64,000 nt of DNA from Scytolyngbya sp. HA4215-MV1 (lineage in GTDB: Bacteria > Cyanobacteriota > Cyanobacteriia > Leptolyngbyales > Leptolyngbyaceae), in contig JAHHIA010000003.1 of assembly GCA_019359045.1 (NCBI GenBank), forward strand, positions 310,001 to 374,000, read 5' to 3'. This document shows positions 27,581 through 36,548 of this stretch, piece after piece. Under the pieces are notes generated by a model that was given only the letters and a program-made list of their open reading frames with translations, made no database searches and was not told where the DNA came from. The position numbers were made by a program, and so were the translations under genes. Numbering within the stretch: position 1 is the stretch's first letter; every line of letters begins with the position of its first letter.

Positions 27581-30013
27581 ATGAAAAAACGAACTCGTTG
27601 GCGCTGTCGCCAATTGCTGACTACGACTCTGGCGATCGGGGGAACGCTATCTCTAGTAGTGCCAGTTTTGGCAAATGGAACGGCTGCCGGAACCACGATC
27701 AGCAACACGGCTACAGCAACCTATCAAGATCCCAATGATCCTGCAACCACGCTCAATGCCACCTCCAATACCGTGGTGGTGCAAGTGGCAGAAGTCGCAG
27801 GTATTAGCATGACTCCCCTCGCAATTACAGACACCGATCCAACTGACCCAGTTCTCCCCGGTGACATCCTCCACTACGATTTCCGCCTGACTAACGTTGG
27901 TAATGATCCGACTCAGTTCATTATTCCCGGTGTGGCAACCGTAGGAGGACCTGGGACTGCTGGCACCCTGATTGCTGACTTAAATGGTGATGGGATTTAC
28001 GAAACAACCATTCCTGCCGCAGGTTTCACAACTGGACTCATCGCACCCGGACAATCAGTCTCTGTTCGGGTGCCTGTAACCGTAACTGCGCTGGCATCCT
28101 CTGGTTCCACCATTTCAGTGCTTTTGGGGAATACAGGTGCGAACGATAATAGTGCAAATACCCAAAACCAACCAGATGGTACGGCTCCCAATGGCAATGA
28201 TGTCAAAACACTGGATGGAACAGCGGGCAACACGGTTATCTTCAATGGAGTGACTTACACTGAGTCAACGGGCGCTCCGGTGAATGGTGAACGGGAAGCG
28301 AGTGCAATTCAGCAAGTTCTGGTTGGTTCTCAACCTCAAGCATTCGCAACGGTACTCAAAACCCGGACTGGATATACAGACAACGCTACACCTGCCATTC
28401 TTTCCGATGACACCTTAACCTACGCATTGGCACTGCGAGTAGAATCTCTTGCGCCCAATGGCAGTTCTGGATTGACTCCTGCCAACTTGGTAGGGACTAC
28501 GGTCAACGGGATTGGTGCAAACCGTGTTTTGGTTTCAGATGCGATTCCTGCCAATACGGTCTTGACAGGGACACCAGTTGCTCCTGTGGGTTGGACGGTG
28601 GTTTACACCACGAATCCGCTGACTACCACTGCAAATAATGCGACTTGGACAGTGGCACAGCCGCCTTCTGGTGTAACCCGTGTAGGTTTTGTTTATGATG
28701 CCAGTACAACTCCGATCGTGGCGGGTACAACCGTCAGTGGTTTCTCGTTTACTGTGACCACCAGCGGTGTCACGACAACCACTACGATCGCCAATATCGC
28801 TCAAGCTTTTGGTCAAACCCAAAATGGTGGTACCACGCTGGTGTACGACGAGTCAGGTGACCAATCTCCCAGCAACTTTAATGACAATGGCACTCCTGGG
28901 TCTAACATCCCGACGGATGGAGTTGCTGATCCTCTTACTCAAGGGATAGACAACAACAATAACAATACTGGGATTGGACCTGGGGGTGAAGACTTTGTAT
29001 TCACAATTGCGTCTCCTGGCGCGATTTTAAGTGGTCCGAATGGGCAACCTGCTGCCGTAGGCCCTACGGACAACAATGATGACTTTACTAATAAGTCCAC
29101 GCCAATTCCGCTAAACACTGCACCCAATAGCTTGATTGACCCTGCTCCAACAACATTCTCCAATACGATTAACAATCCCAGCACAAGCGCAACTTTGACA
29201 AATGTGTTGTTGGTTCCAGATACGTTCAACTTTACGGCAACCACAGGTGAAGTGCTTCCCCCCACCGGGACGACCGTTACCCTGATCTACGGAAACCAGT
29301 CGGCAACGTATACCTTTGATGGCACCAACTTTATCTTTACCTCTGGATCTGCCATTACGATTCCATCGCTTGCACCGGGTGCTTCGGTGAACTACAACGT
29401 CACGGTTGATTTGCCCAACAACACCCCTTTGTCTACTGATACGAGCCAGGGATTCTCAATTCCCCTCTATGCGTTTGTTGATGGATCGGGAAGCACATCA
29501 GCCGGTAGACCAGATGCAGGAGATACCACCCTCAACAGCACGATCGATCGGGTCTATACCGGTTTCTTGAAACTGATCAAGGATGCTCGTGTGCTCGACA
29601 GTAATGGGGCTGTTGTTTTGGATTATCCGGCAACCCCTGGAACGACTAACATTCCAACCGCATTAATTCAACCAGGGCGATTTATCGAATACCGGATTAC
29701 TTACACCAATATTTCGATCGCACCTGTTGGCGCAGGCAACATTACGCTGAATGCTGGCAATGTGGTGATCACTGAAAATGGCACCATTGCCCCCAACAAC
29801 TGGGCAATTGATCAAGATGCCAATGGAGTCATCGACACGAGCAACGTAGTGACTTCTGCAACAGCAACCTATGGTTCCATTACTTACTCCCCCAGTGGCG
29901 ATCAATCCGGCAACACTCAAGCAACTGATGTGACTCAGTACGTCAACAGTGTTGGAATCTCCATTCAGCCTGGTGCAAGCGGAACGTTCACATTCCGTCG
30001 CCGCATTAATTAG
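27581..30013 (+). CDS. Exported DUF11-type repeat protein (810 aa)
   Basis: A secreted or surface protein. It has a Sec signal peptide with a basic start (MKKRTRWRCRQ) and a hydrophobic core, with likely cleavage after VPVLA near residue 31. The rest is Thr/Asn/Gly-rich, low in Lys, Arg and Cys, and built of Ig-like beta domains of the DUF11 (conserved repeat) type: NTATATYQDP near the start, PGDILHYDFRLTNVGNDPTQ, and a last domain from about residue 662 (FLKLIKDARVLDSNGAVV, then PGRFIEYRITYTN). It ends in a strand, GTFTFRRRIN. First of five exported-protein genes. A structural or adhesive surface role is inference. Confidence 0.85.
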   Translation: MKKRTRWRCRQLLTTTLAIGGTLSLVVPVLANGTAAGTTISNTATATYQDPNDPATTLNATSNTVVVQVAEVAGISMTPLAITDTDPTDPVLPGDILHYDFRLTNVGNDPTQFIIPGVATVGGPGTAGTLIADLNGDGIYETTIPAAGFTTGLIAPGQSVSVRVPVTVTALASSGSTISVLLGNTGANDNSANTQNQPDGTAPNGNDVKTLDGTAGNTVIFNGVTYTESTGAPVNGEREASAIQQVLVGSQPQAFATVLKTRTGYTDNATPAILSDDTLTYALALRVESLAPNGSSGLTPANLVGTTVNGIGANRVLVSDAIPANTVLTGTPVAPVGWTVVYTTNPLTTTANNATWTVAQPPSGVTRVGFVYDASTTPIVAGTTVSGFSFTVTTSGVTTTTTIANIAQAFGQTQNGGTTLVYDESGDQSPSNFNDNGTPGSNIPTDGVADPLTQGIDNNNNNTGIGPGGEDFVFTIASPGAILSGPNGQPAAVGPTDNNDDFTNKSTPIPLNTAPNSLIDPAPTTFSNTINNPSTSATLTNVLLVPDTFNFTATTGEVLPPTGTTVTLIYGNQSATYTFDGTNFIFTSGSAITIPSLAPGASVNYNVTVDLPNNTPLSTDTSQGFSIPLYAFVDGSGSTSAGRPDAGDTTLNSTIDRVYTGFLKLIKDARVLDSNGAVVLDYPATPGTTNIPTALIQPGRFIEYRITYTNISIAPVGAGNITLNAGNVVITENGTIAPNNWAIDQDANGVIDTSNVVTSATATYGSITYSPSGDQSGNTQATDVTQYVNSVGISIQPGASGTFTFRRRIN

Positions 30014-30120
30014 GTGCAACGCAGGGGGAGAGGTCATCACACGGTGTTGATGGGTGCTTTAGACTTCTCCCTTGCACTGGATGTCACACTCTGAACTTTT
30101 CAAGAATGAGGTCAAAGATC

Positions 30121-30684
30121 ATGAAACGGATGTCAGCCATCGGCTTAGGTGCCGCGATCGTCTTGTTAACGGTTCCCTTTGCCGGGAAGCCTGTATTTGC
30201 AAACATCTGGGATGCAGGGGTCACGATCGCCGAGAACCTGCAAAAGCCCCACATGCAGTTGGATTTAGTTGGTGAGAAGCAGATCGTGACGAAAAACAAT
30301 GGGGGCAAGGAGCAGGTGACCTGGGAAGCTGATAGCAAACTGGTTGTGCGTCCCGGTGATGTGGTTCGCTATAGCCTGAATGGGAAGAACGATAGCAAGC
30401 GTCCTGTGAAAAATTTGGTGCTAACCCAACCCATTCCTCAAGGAACCCAGTACGTTTTGAAATCGGCTCAAGCAGACTCCCAGGTTGCCATGCAGCTTAC
30501 TTACAGCATTGATGGAGGGCGTAACTTTGTGGCAAACCCAACGGTTCAGGTAACGTTGGCTAATGGCAAGGTGGAAACCCGTCCAGCTCCGGCTGAAGCT
30601 TACACACACGTTCGTTGGCATGTTGATCAGTCTATTATTCCGACGCAAATGGTGAAAGTTGCGTATCAGGTGAAGGTGCGCTAA
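30121..30684 (+). CDS. Small exported DUF11-like protein (187 aa)
   Basis: Signal peptide (MKRMSAIGLGAAIVLLTVPF, cleavage after KPVFA) followed by one Ig-like domain with the DUF11 pattern RPGDVVRYSLNGKNDSKRPV and LTQPIPQGTQYV. It ends MVKVAYQVKVR, like the ends of its larger neighbours. GAGGT lies about 8 bases before ATG 30121, favouring it over ATG 30106. At one domain it could be a subunit or capping piece next to the large repeat proteins; this is inference. A terminator follows directly. Confidence 0.8.
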   Translation: MKRMSAIGLGAAIVLLTVPFAGKPVFANIWDAGVTIAENLQKPHMQLDLVGEKQIVTKNNGGKEQVTWEADSKLVVRPGDVVRYSLNGKNDSKRPVKNLVLTQPIPQGTQYVLKSAQADSQVAMQLTYSIDGGRNFVANPTVQVTLANGKVETRPAPAEAYTHVRWHVDQSIIPTQMVKVAYQVKVR

Positions 30685-30699
30685 CGCCTCAAGTCGTTG

Positions 30700-30748
30700 C
30701 CTGGGGGAATGCCCTTTAGATGATGGTGTTGCCCCCAGGTTTTCTTTT
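30700..30748 (+). terminator. Rho-independent terminator after the 187-aa gene
   Basis: An 8-bp G/C-rich stem (30700-30707 with 30732-30739) followed by a T-rich tract (TTTTCTTTTCTC). It splits the locus: the two genes upstream end here, and the 30884 gene needs its own promoter or read-through. Confidence 0.8.
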
Positions 30749-30883
30749 CTCTCTTGCAACCATTCTTATCAACTCAGGTGGGTGCGATCGCTGCGATCGC
30801 ACACTCAGGGGATTTGTTTTACTAATTTTTCTGTTTATCGGTTGTAGCCTGCTCAGCCGCAGCTTCCAGGAGAAAGCCCAGTC

Positions 30884-32473
30884 ATGAATTTGTCACGACT
30901 TTATCAGATGAACTCACATTGTCTGAAACCGCTATTCGCAACCGTCTTGCTGGGAAGTCTCCTGCAAATGTCAACGGTTCAGGCTCAAACACCGCCTCAG
31001 ACATCTGCTTCGTCGATCAAACTCCATAACGAAGCAACTTATACTTACGATGCGATTAACGAACCGTTGTGTAATCCCCAATTTGGCAATAGTCAAAACT
31101 GTGGCTTCAATCAAATTATTCGGATTCAAGGTACAACTCCGCCAGTGGGGGCTGAATTTACCCCTCGCGAACTGGTTGATCCACTTGGACAGATTACGGG
31201 TTGTGCTGGGGAAACACTACCAGACTATAGCGGCTTTAGCGTTGGCATCTATGAAGTTGATCCCTCTGATCCAACTGGGAGCAGCATAGGGCAACTCGTT
31301 TCTTTGACCCCAACTGAGGTGCCAGACATCCCAGGAAATGGCATCTTGCTGGGATTGAAACCCAACATTCAAAATAGTAATCCTTTCTTTTTGACCGGCA
31401 GAGATAGCGGCACCTATAACTTCTTCCTAGATGTACAGCGAGGTCAGCTTGATCCGGGGCGTGCCTACATTCTGGTGGTCAATCCTCGTTCGGGCAGCAT
31501 CTATAGCCAGCGGCGCGTCAGAATTGTCATTGGCGAACGCAATGGCAACTCGGTCAGTTATACCGCGACCTCTTTGGATGGCAGACCCATCAGCTCGACG
31601 GACGATCGCACGACCTTAACTGGTACCCTCGCCATTCAAGATGCGGCGCAAACTGGGATTGTTTTGGCGGTTTTGGATCTCAGAACCAGTATTTGCCAGG
31701 CTCAGGAAGTCCAAATTATCAAAACGGGCGATCGGGCTGCGGCTGAACCAGGCGACACCGTCATCTATCGACTCTCTGTTCGGAATCTTGCCAGTGCTGC
31801 GATTAGCAACCTGACCATTACAGATAATCTGCCGCTTGGCTTCGATTTTCGAACCAATTCGGTGCGGGCTGAGTTTGCTGGCACTGCTGTACCGATTACT
31901 GCCACCCAAAACGGTTCGACGGTTACTTTCAACCTGTCAGGTGTGACACTCCCTGCTAGTTCCAGCAGACAGGATGCGGTTCTCAACATCGCTTACGCCG
32001 CAATTTTAACCCCAGATTCGATTCGAGGCTCAGGACGCAATAGCGCGATCGTTCGGGGGCAGCGCATCGACAATTTGCAACCCGTCAAAGATGGTCCTGC
32101 TATTCACCGGTTACGCATTCGTAATGGCATCATTTCAGACTGCGGCACCATCATTGGTCGCGTTTTTGTAGACAAAAACTTTGATGGAGAGCAACAACCG
32201 GGTGAACCGGGTGTTCCCAATGCGGTGGTGTTTATGGAAGACGGCAACCGCATCACAACAGATGCCAATGGGTTGTTTTCCGTCGCCAATGTGCTCCCTG
32301 GTTATCGCACTGGCGTTTTGGATTTAAGCAGTGTTCCGGGTTACACCTTAGCTCCCAATCTTCGTTTCAACGAACGCAATAGCCAATCTCGTCTAGTGCA
32401 TTTAGAACCGGGTGGGCTAGTTCGCATGAACTTTGCAGTCACTCCAACTTTCCGTGAGGCAGGCAAGCCATGA
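30884..32473 (+). CDS. Exported DUF11 plus SdrD-B-like protein (529 aa)
   Basis: Signal peptide (CLKPLFATVLLGSLLQMS, then TVQAQ) with likely cleavage after VQA. Residues about 35-270 form an unrecognised N-terminal region with four Cys early on (PLCNPQFGNSQNCGF and GQITGCAGETL). A DUF11 domain spans about 276-395 (EPGDTVIYRLSVRNLASAAI, NLTITDNLPLGFDF). A SdrD-B/Cna-B-like domain runs from about 423 (GRVFVDKNFDGEQQPGEPGV, then TTDANGLFSVANVLPGYRT), a fold common in surface adhesins. AGGAGA lies 10 bases before the ATG. The stop overlaps the start of the barrel gene (ATGA), so the two proteins are made together. Confidence 0.85.
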   Translation: MNLSRLYQMNSHCLKPLFATVLLGSLLQMSTVQAQTPPQTSASSIKLHNEATYTYDAINEPLCNPQFGNSQNCGFNQIIRIQGTTPPVGAEFTPRELVDPLGQITGCAGETLPDYSGFSVGIYEVDPSDPTGSSIGQLVSLTPTEVPDIPGNGILLGLKPNIQNSNPFFLTGRDSGTYNFFLDVQRGQLDPGRAYILVVNPRSGSIYSQRRVRIVIGERNGNSVSYTATSLDGRPISSTDDRTTLTGTLAIQDAAQTGIVLAVLDLRTSICQAQEVQIIKTGDRAAAEPGDTVIYRLSVRNLASAAISNLTITDNLPLGFDFRTNSVRAEFAGTAVPITATQNGSTVTFNLSGVTLPASSSRQDAVLNIAYAAILTPDSIRGSGRNSAIVRGQRIDNLQPVKDGPAIHRLRIRNGIISDCGTIIGRVFVDKNFDGEQQPGEPGVPNAVVFMEDGNRITTDANGLFSVANVLPGYRTGVLDLSSVPGYTLAPNLRFNERNSQSRLVHLEPGGLVRMNFAVTPTFREAGKP

Positions 32474-35400
32474 AACCCCCAAAAAATACACTGAATTTGC
32501 TCTGGCTGATACCACTCACGGCTGAATTGCTAATTTTAGGTTTCTTGAAAGCACCTGCCCAAGCGACGACACCTGCTACGGAACCATTGCCTGTGGATAC
32601 GGCTCAGGCTAGCTCAACCGAGACTGTGTCCTCAGTCAATTCCGTGACAATCTTAACAAGCCCTGCAACACAGGGGACAGCAAAAGATGCCTCAGTGGCA
32701 AATGTTGCTGCCGAAGCAACGGATTTAACTTCTTTAGATTCTGTAGGTGCACCGAATATTGTGGATGCGTCAAGCATTCCTCCTACGGCTCGAGGGGGAA
32801 CTGCTGAAGATGCTTCGCAGTTCAGCCAGCCCAAACAGTTAACTGAGCAGAATGCCCAAAATGTTGGCTCAGGTGAGGCAGCCACGACACCTGCTATGCC
32901 AACCACAGATTTGCAACCTCAATCTCCTGCACCGGCTCCTGTTCCCCTTGTGCCTGGTGAGGTACGTATCCTCACACCAACGGTTGATGCGGTGTTGGAT
33001 GTCCCTGCGGCAACGGTAATTCTGCAATATGCCGAAGGAAGTCAGGTTGAGTTGCGGGTCAATGGGGAATTGGTGTCTGCGGAATTAGTCGGTAGGACAG
33101 AGACAGATACTGCAAACCATGTTGTGACCCAAACGCTGTATGGTGTTGCTCTGAAGGATGGTACGAATACCCTCACTGCTCAAACCAGTGTTAATGGTGC
33201 AACTGGAACGATGACTTCTGTTGAAGTACAGGTTCGAGGGGCATTCAAGCAAATGACGCTGGAAGCAGTTGAAGCTCGGATTCCAGCCGATGGACGATCG
33301 CTGGCAACGCTGCAAGGGCAATTGCTGGATGAGCAGGGCAATCGTTCTAATCGAGATGCGATCGTGACTCTAGTGAGCAGTGCTGGAACCTTTGACGGAG
33401 CAGATGTTGACCCCGATCAGCCTGGTTTTCAGGTGCAGGCACGGCAAGGACAATTTAGTGCGGCTTTACGTTCTGGTTTGGAAGCGAAAAATGTAAATGT
33501 TCGGGCGACGACTGCAAACCTGGAAGCCTTTGCCCAACTGCAATTTGAAACTAGTTTGCGTCCTTCGATCGCCACAGGGGTGATTGATATCCGACTAGGA
33601 AGGCGGGGCACCAATTTCTACGGTAGTTTGCGTGATTTCCTACCTGAAGATGGTGATTATGGCACGGACTTAGATGTCAAGGCTGCGGTGTTTGCAACCG
33701 GCAAGATTGGTGAGTGGCTATTTACTGGAGCTTACAACAGCGCCCGTCCGTTGAACCAAACCTGTGATGGTGATACGCGCTTGTTCCGGGATACTCAGTT
33801 TTGTGACCAGACGTATCCTGTGTATGGCGATAGCTCCCAGTCGGCAATCATGACTCCCTCGATCGACCACTGGTTTTTGCGGTTTGAACGCAATTCACCT
33901 GTGGTGGGAGCCGGGATTGACTATGCTATGTGGGGCGACTACGATACGCAAGAATTTGCCCGACGATCGCAAGAATTCACCGCAACGACTCGCCAACTCC
34001 ATGGATTTAAGGCAAACTACAACCTGGGAAATCTACAAATTACAGGCTTGTACGCCAATAACGTAGAAGGGTTTCAGCGAGATACGATCGCACCAGATGG
34101 CACCAGTGGCTATTACTTCCTCTCTCGTCGTCTGTTAATTGAAGGCAGTGAAAATGTTTTTGTTGAATTGGAGGAACTCAATCGCCCAGGAACGGTGATC
34201 GATCGACAACAGCTAAGCCGGGGACCAGACTACGAGATTGACTACGATCGCGGCACGCTGCTATTCCGTCAACCCATCCTGAGAACGGATGTCGGCGAAA
34301 ATGGTGAAACACTGGTGCGGCGGATTGTTGTCACTTACCAATATGATCAACCCGGTTCTGATAATCATATTCTGGCTGGGCGATTGCAATATCATCTCTC
34401 TCGTAAACTCAATCGGGAAAGCTGGTTGGGTGCAACTTATCTCCAAGAAAAACTGGGTAGCCGTGACTTTGAACTGTATGGTGCCGATGCCTATATTTCT
34501 TTGGGCGATAAAGGGCGATTGATTGCAGAATACGCCCATTCCAGCAATGATTCGGTGGAACTGGGTGAGGTCAGTGGCTCTGCTTATCGGGTCGAACTAG
34601 AGGGAGAAATTGCCAAAGGGGTGAATGGTAGAGCCTATTACCGGGCTGCAGACACAGGATTTGCCAACAATGCGACGATTAGTTTTGTGCCAGGACAAAC
34701 CCGCTATGGTGCTCAGGTTACGGCAAAGCTTTCGTCAACAACTAGCCTACGGGCGCAATATGACCACGAAGATAACAAAGGGGTTGCACCGCGCGTTCTC
34801 ACGACCTTTCAAGATCTGTTCGATCCACGCACGAATGCAGTTCCGGGTACACAGGTAGATAACTCGCTGACGACAATTTCTTTGGGACTTCAGCAAAAGA
34901 TTGGTTCGGCAGATTTGGCTGTCGATTGGTTACACCGGCAACGGGAAGACCGACTCAATCCCAGTACACTGAATAGCACTTCGGATCAATTGCGATCGCG
35001 CCTCACAATTCCTCTGGCAAAGAACCTGACGTTTCTAGCACAAAATGAAACGACGCTTTCTGCCCATGTTGATCCCGTTTATTCCGATCGCACGTTGTTG
35101 GGGTTGAACTGGGAAGCCATGCCTGGTATCAATGTGCAACTGGCACAGCAGTTCTTTACGCGCGGACAGTATTCGGGACAATCAATAACTAGCCTGGGCG
35201 TGACTGGGGATTACAAACTGGGGTCTGATACCACCATTCATGGGCGCTATTTGCTATTGGGGGGTGCGAATGAGATGACGATGCAAGGGGCGATCGGGTT
35301 GAACCAGCGGATTCGATTGGCACCGGGCTTGCGGATGGATTTGTCTTACGAGCATGTGTTTGGTAACTTCTTAGGGCGCAATGCGGCGGCTACTCCCTTT

Positions 35401-36432
35401 GCTCAACCGTTTGCAGCCGGTCAAAGTGCATCGGCACTGGGTTTGCAAAGTGGGGATAACTTTAGTGCCAGCATTGAATACACCGATAATCCTGATTTTC
35501 AGGCAAGTGCGCGATTTGAGCACCGTTCGTCTTCATCGGGCAACAATACGGTGATTTCAGCAGGGGCTACAGGTAAGATTACGCCTTCCCTCACAGCCTT
35601 GGTTCGCTATCGACAAGCGAGTGCTGCCAACCAAAAGCTGACTGGATTGGGAGATACTGCGGAGTTGAAATTGGGCTTGGCATACCGTAACCCAAAGGAC
35701 GATCGCTTTAATGCCTTGCTTCGGTATGAATACCGCAAGAATCCTGACACGATTCCTGACACGACGCTGTTTGGCAGTGGTACCGGATCTAAAGCACATT
35801 TGCTGGCACTAGAGGCAATTTATGCGCCCAATTGGCGCTGGGAATTTTATGGCAAGTTTGCTTTGCGGAATAGCACCAGCTATTTGGCAAGGGATTATGT
35901 CGGTAGCAGCACCACTTACCTAACTCAAGCGCGTGCAACCTATCGCTTAGGTAAGCAGTGGGATTTGGTGGCTGAGGCGCGTTGGATCAACCAGTCGGCT
36001 ACGAACTTCAGTGAGTTTGGTGGAGTAATTGAAGCAGGATATTATCTCACACCAAATCTGCGACTTTCAGCGGGGTATGCCTTGGGGCGGGTGAACGATC
36101 GTGACTTTGATGGGTCTCGCTCGGCGGGTGGTGCCTACGTTGGGTTAACCATCAAAGTCAACGAACTGTTCAACGGCTTTGGTTTGCAGAAAGTGTCTCC
36201 TGCTCAGCAACAAGAACCCCAGGCTCAACCTTTTAGCCGTGTACAGCCTGCGGATAAGCAGGCTACTCCTGAGATTGTTCCTGCAATTTTGGGTACTACG
36301 ATACCGAGAGCAACTGAAACTAGCCTAGTACCTGCTCAGTATGTTATTCGAAACATGGATGCAGCCCCAAAAGCTGAGCCTGTTGTCCCAGGCACAGCAG
36401 CAACTTCTGCTGAATTGCTGCTGGTTCAATGA
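32470..36432 (+). CDS. Large predicted outer-membrane beta-barrel protein with Ig-like N-terminus (1320 aa)
   Basis: Signal peptide (LLWLIPLTAELLILGFLKAP, then AQA), then about 120 residues of Thr/Ala/Pro-rich linker. Ig-like domains follow: one from about 158 (GEVRILTPTVDAVLDVPAA), one from about 262 (MTLEAVEARIPADGRSLATL, an invasin/BIG-like pattern). From about 370 to 1238 the sequence is a long series of alternating amphipathic strands with aromatic girdle residues, ending GGAYVGLTIKVNELFNGFG. A conserved-looking block at about 544-630 includes GTSGYYFLSRR, LSRGPDYEIDYDRGTLLFRQ and VVTYQYD. A tail of about 80 residues follows the barrel. It could anchor or export its DUF11 partners. No TonB box or plug domain seen. 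Confidence 0.82.
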   Translation: MKPPKNTLNLLWLIPLTAELLILGFLKAPAQATTPATEPLPVDTAQASSTETVSSVNSVTILTSPATQGTAKDASVANVAAEATDLTSLDSVGAPNIVDASSIPPTARGGTAEDASQFSQPKQLTEQNAQNVGSGEAATTPAMPTTDLQPQSPAPAPVPLVPGEVRILTPTVDAVLDVPAATVILQYAEGSQVELRVNGELVSAELVGRTETDTANHVVTQTLYGVALKDGTNTLTAQTSVNGATGTMTSVEVQVRGAFKQMTLEAVEARIPADGRSLATLQGQLLDEQGNRSNRDAIVTLVSSAGTFDGADVDPDQPGFQVQARQGQFSAALRSGLEAKNVNVRATTANLEAFAQLQFETSLRPSIATGVIDIRLGRRGTNFYGSLRDFLPEDGDYGTDLDVKAAVFATGKIGEWLFTGAYNSARPLNQTCDGDTRLFRDTQFCDQTYPVYGDSSQSAIMTPSIDHWFLRFERNSPVVGAGIDYAMWGDYDTQEFARRSQEFTATTRQLHGFKANYNLGNLQITGLYANNVEGFQRDTIAPDGTSGYYFLSRRLLIEGSENVFVELEELNRPGTVIDRQQLSRGPDYEIDYDRGTLLFRQPILRTDVGENGETLVRRIVVTYQYDQPGSDNHILAGRLQYHLSRKLNRESWLGATYLQEKLGSRDFELYGADAYISLGDKGRLIAEYAHSSNDSVELGEVSGSAYRVELEGEIAKGVNGRAYYRAADTGFANNATISFVPGQTRYGAQVTAKLSSTTSLRAQYDHEDNKGVAPRVLTTFQDLFDPRTNAVPGTQVDNSLTTISLGLQQKIGSADLAVDWLHRQREDRLNPSTLNSTSDQLRSRLTIPLAKNLTFLAQNETTLSAHVDPVYSDRTLLGLNWEAMPGINVQLAQQFFTRGQYSGQSITSLGVTGDYKLGSDTTIHGRYLLLGGANEMTMQGAIGLNQRIRLAPGLRMDLSYEHVFGNFLGRNAAATPFAQPFAAGQSASALGLQSGDNFSASIEYTDNPDFQASARFEHRSSSSGNNTVISAGATGKITPSLTALVRYRQASAANQKLTGLGDTAELKLGLAYRNPKDDRFNALLRYEYRKNPDTIPDTTLFGSGTGSKAHLLALEAIYAPNWRWEFYGKFALRNSTSYLARDYVGSSTTYLTQARATYRLGKQWDLVAEARWINQSATNFSEFGGVIEAGYYLTPNLRLSAGYALGRVNDRDFDGSRSAGGAYVGLTIKVNELFNGFGLQKVSPAQQQEPQAQPFSRVQPADKQATPEIVPAILGTTIPRATETSLVPAQYVIRNMDAAPKAEPVVPGTAATSAELLLVQ

Positions 36433-36548
36433 AGCAATTCACGATTGACTTCTTGTCTTTATAGGCTATTGGTCGCCCCCAATCTGGGATATTTACTTCA
36501 ACCCGAAGTATTACGACTCCAGTCATGCAATCTCCTAGGACTCTAACT

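Noticed and set aside
27653-30040. Long open frames antisense to the DUF11 gene
   Set aside because: Shadows of a Thr/Asn/Gly-rich gene with few stop codons on the other strand.
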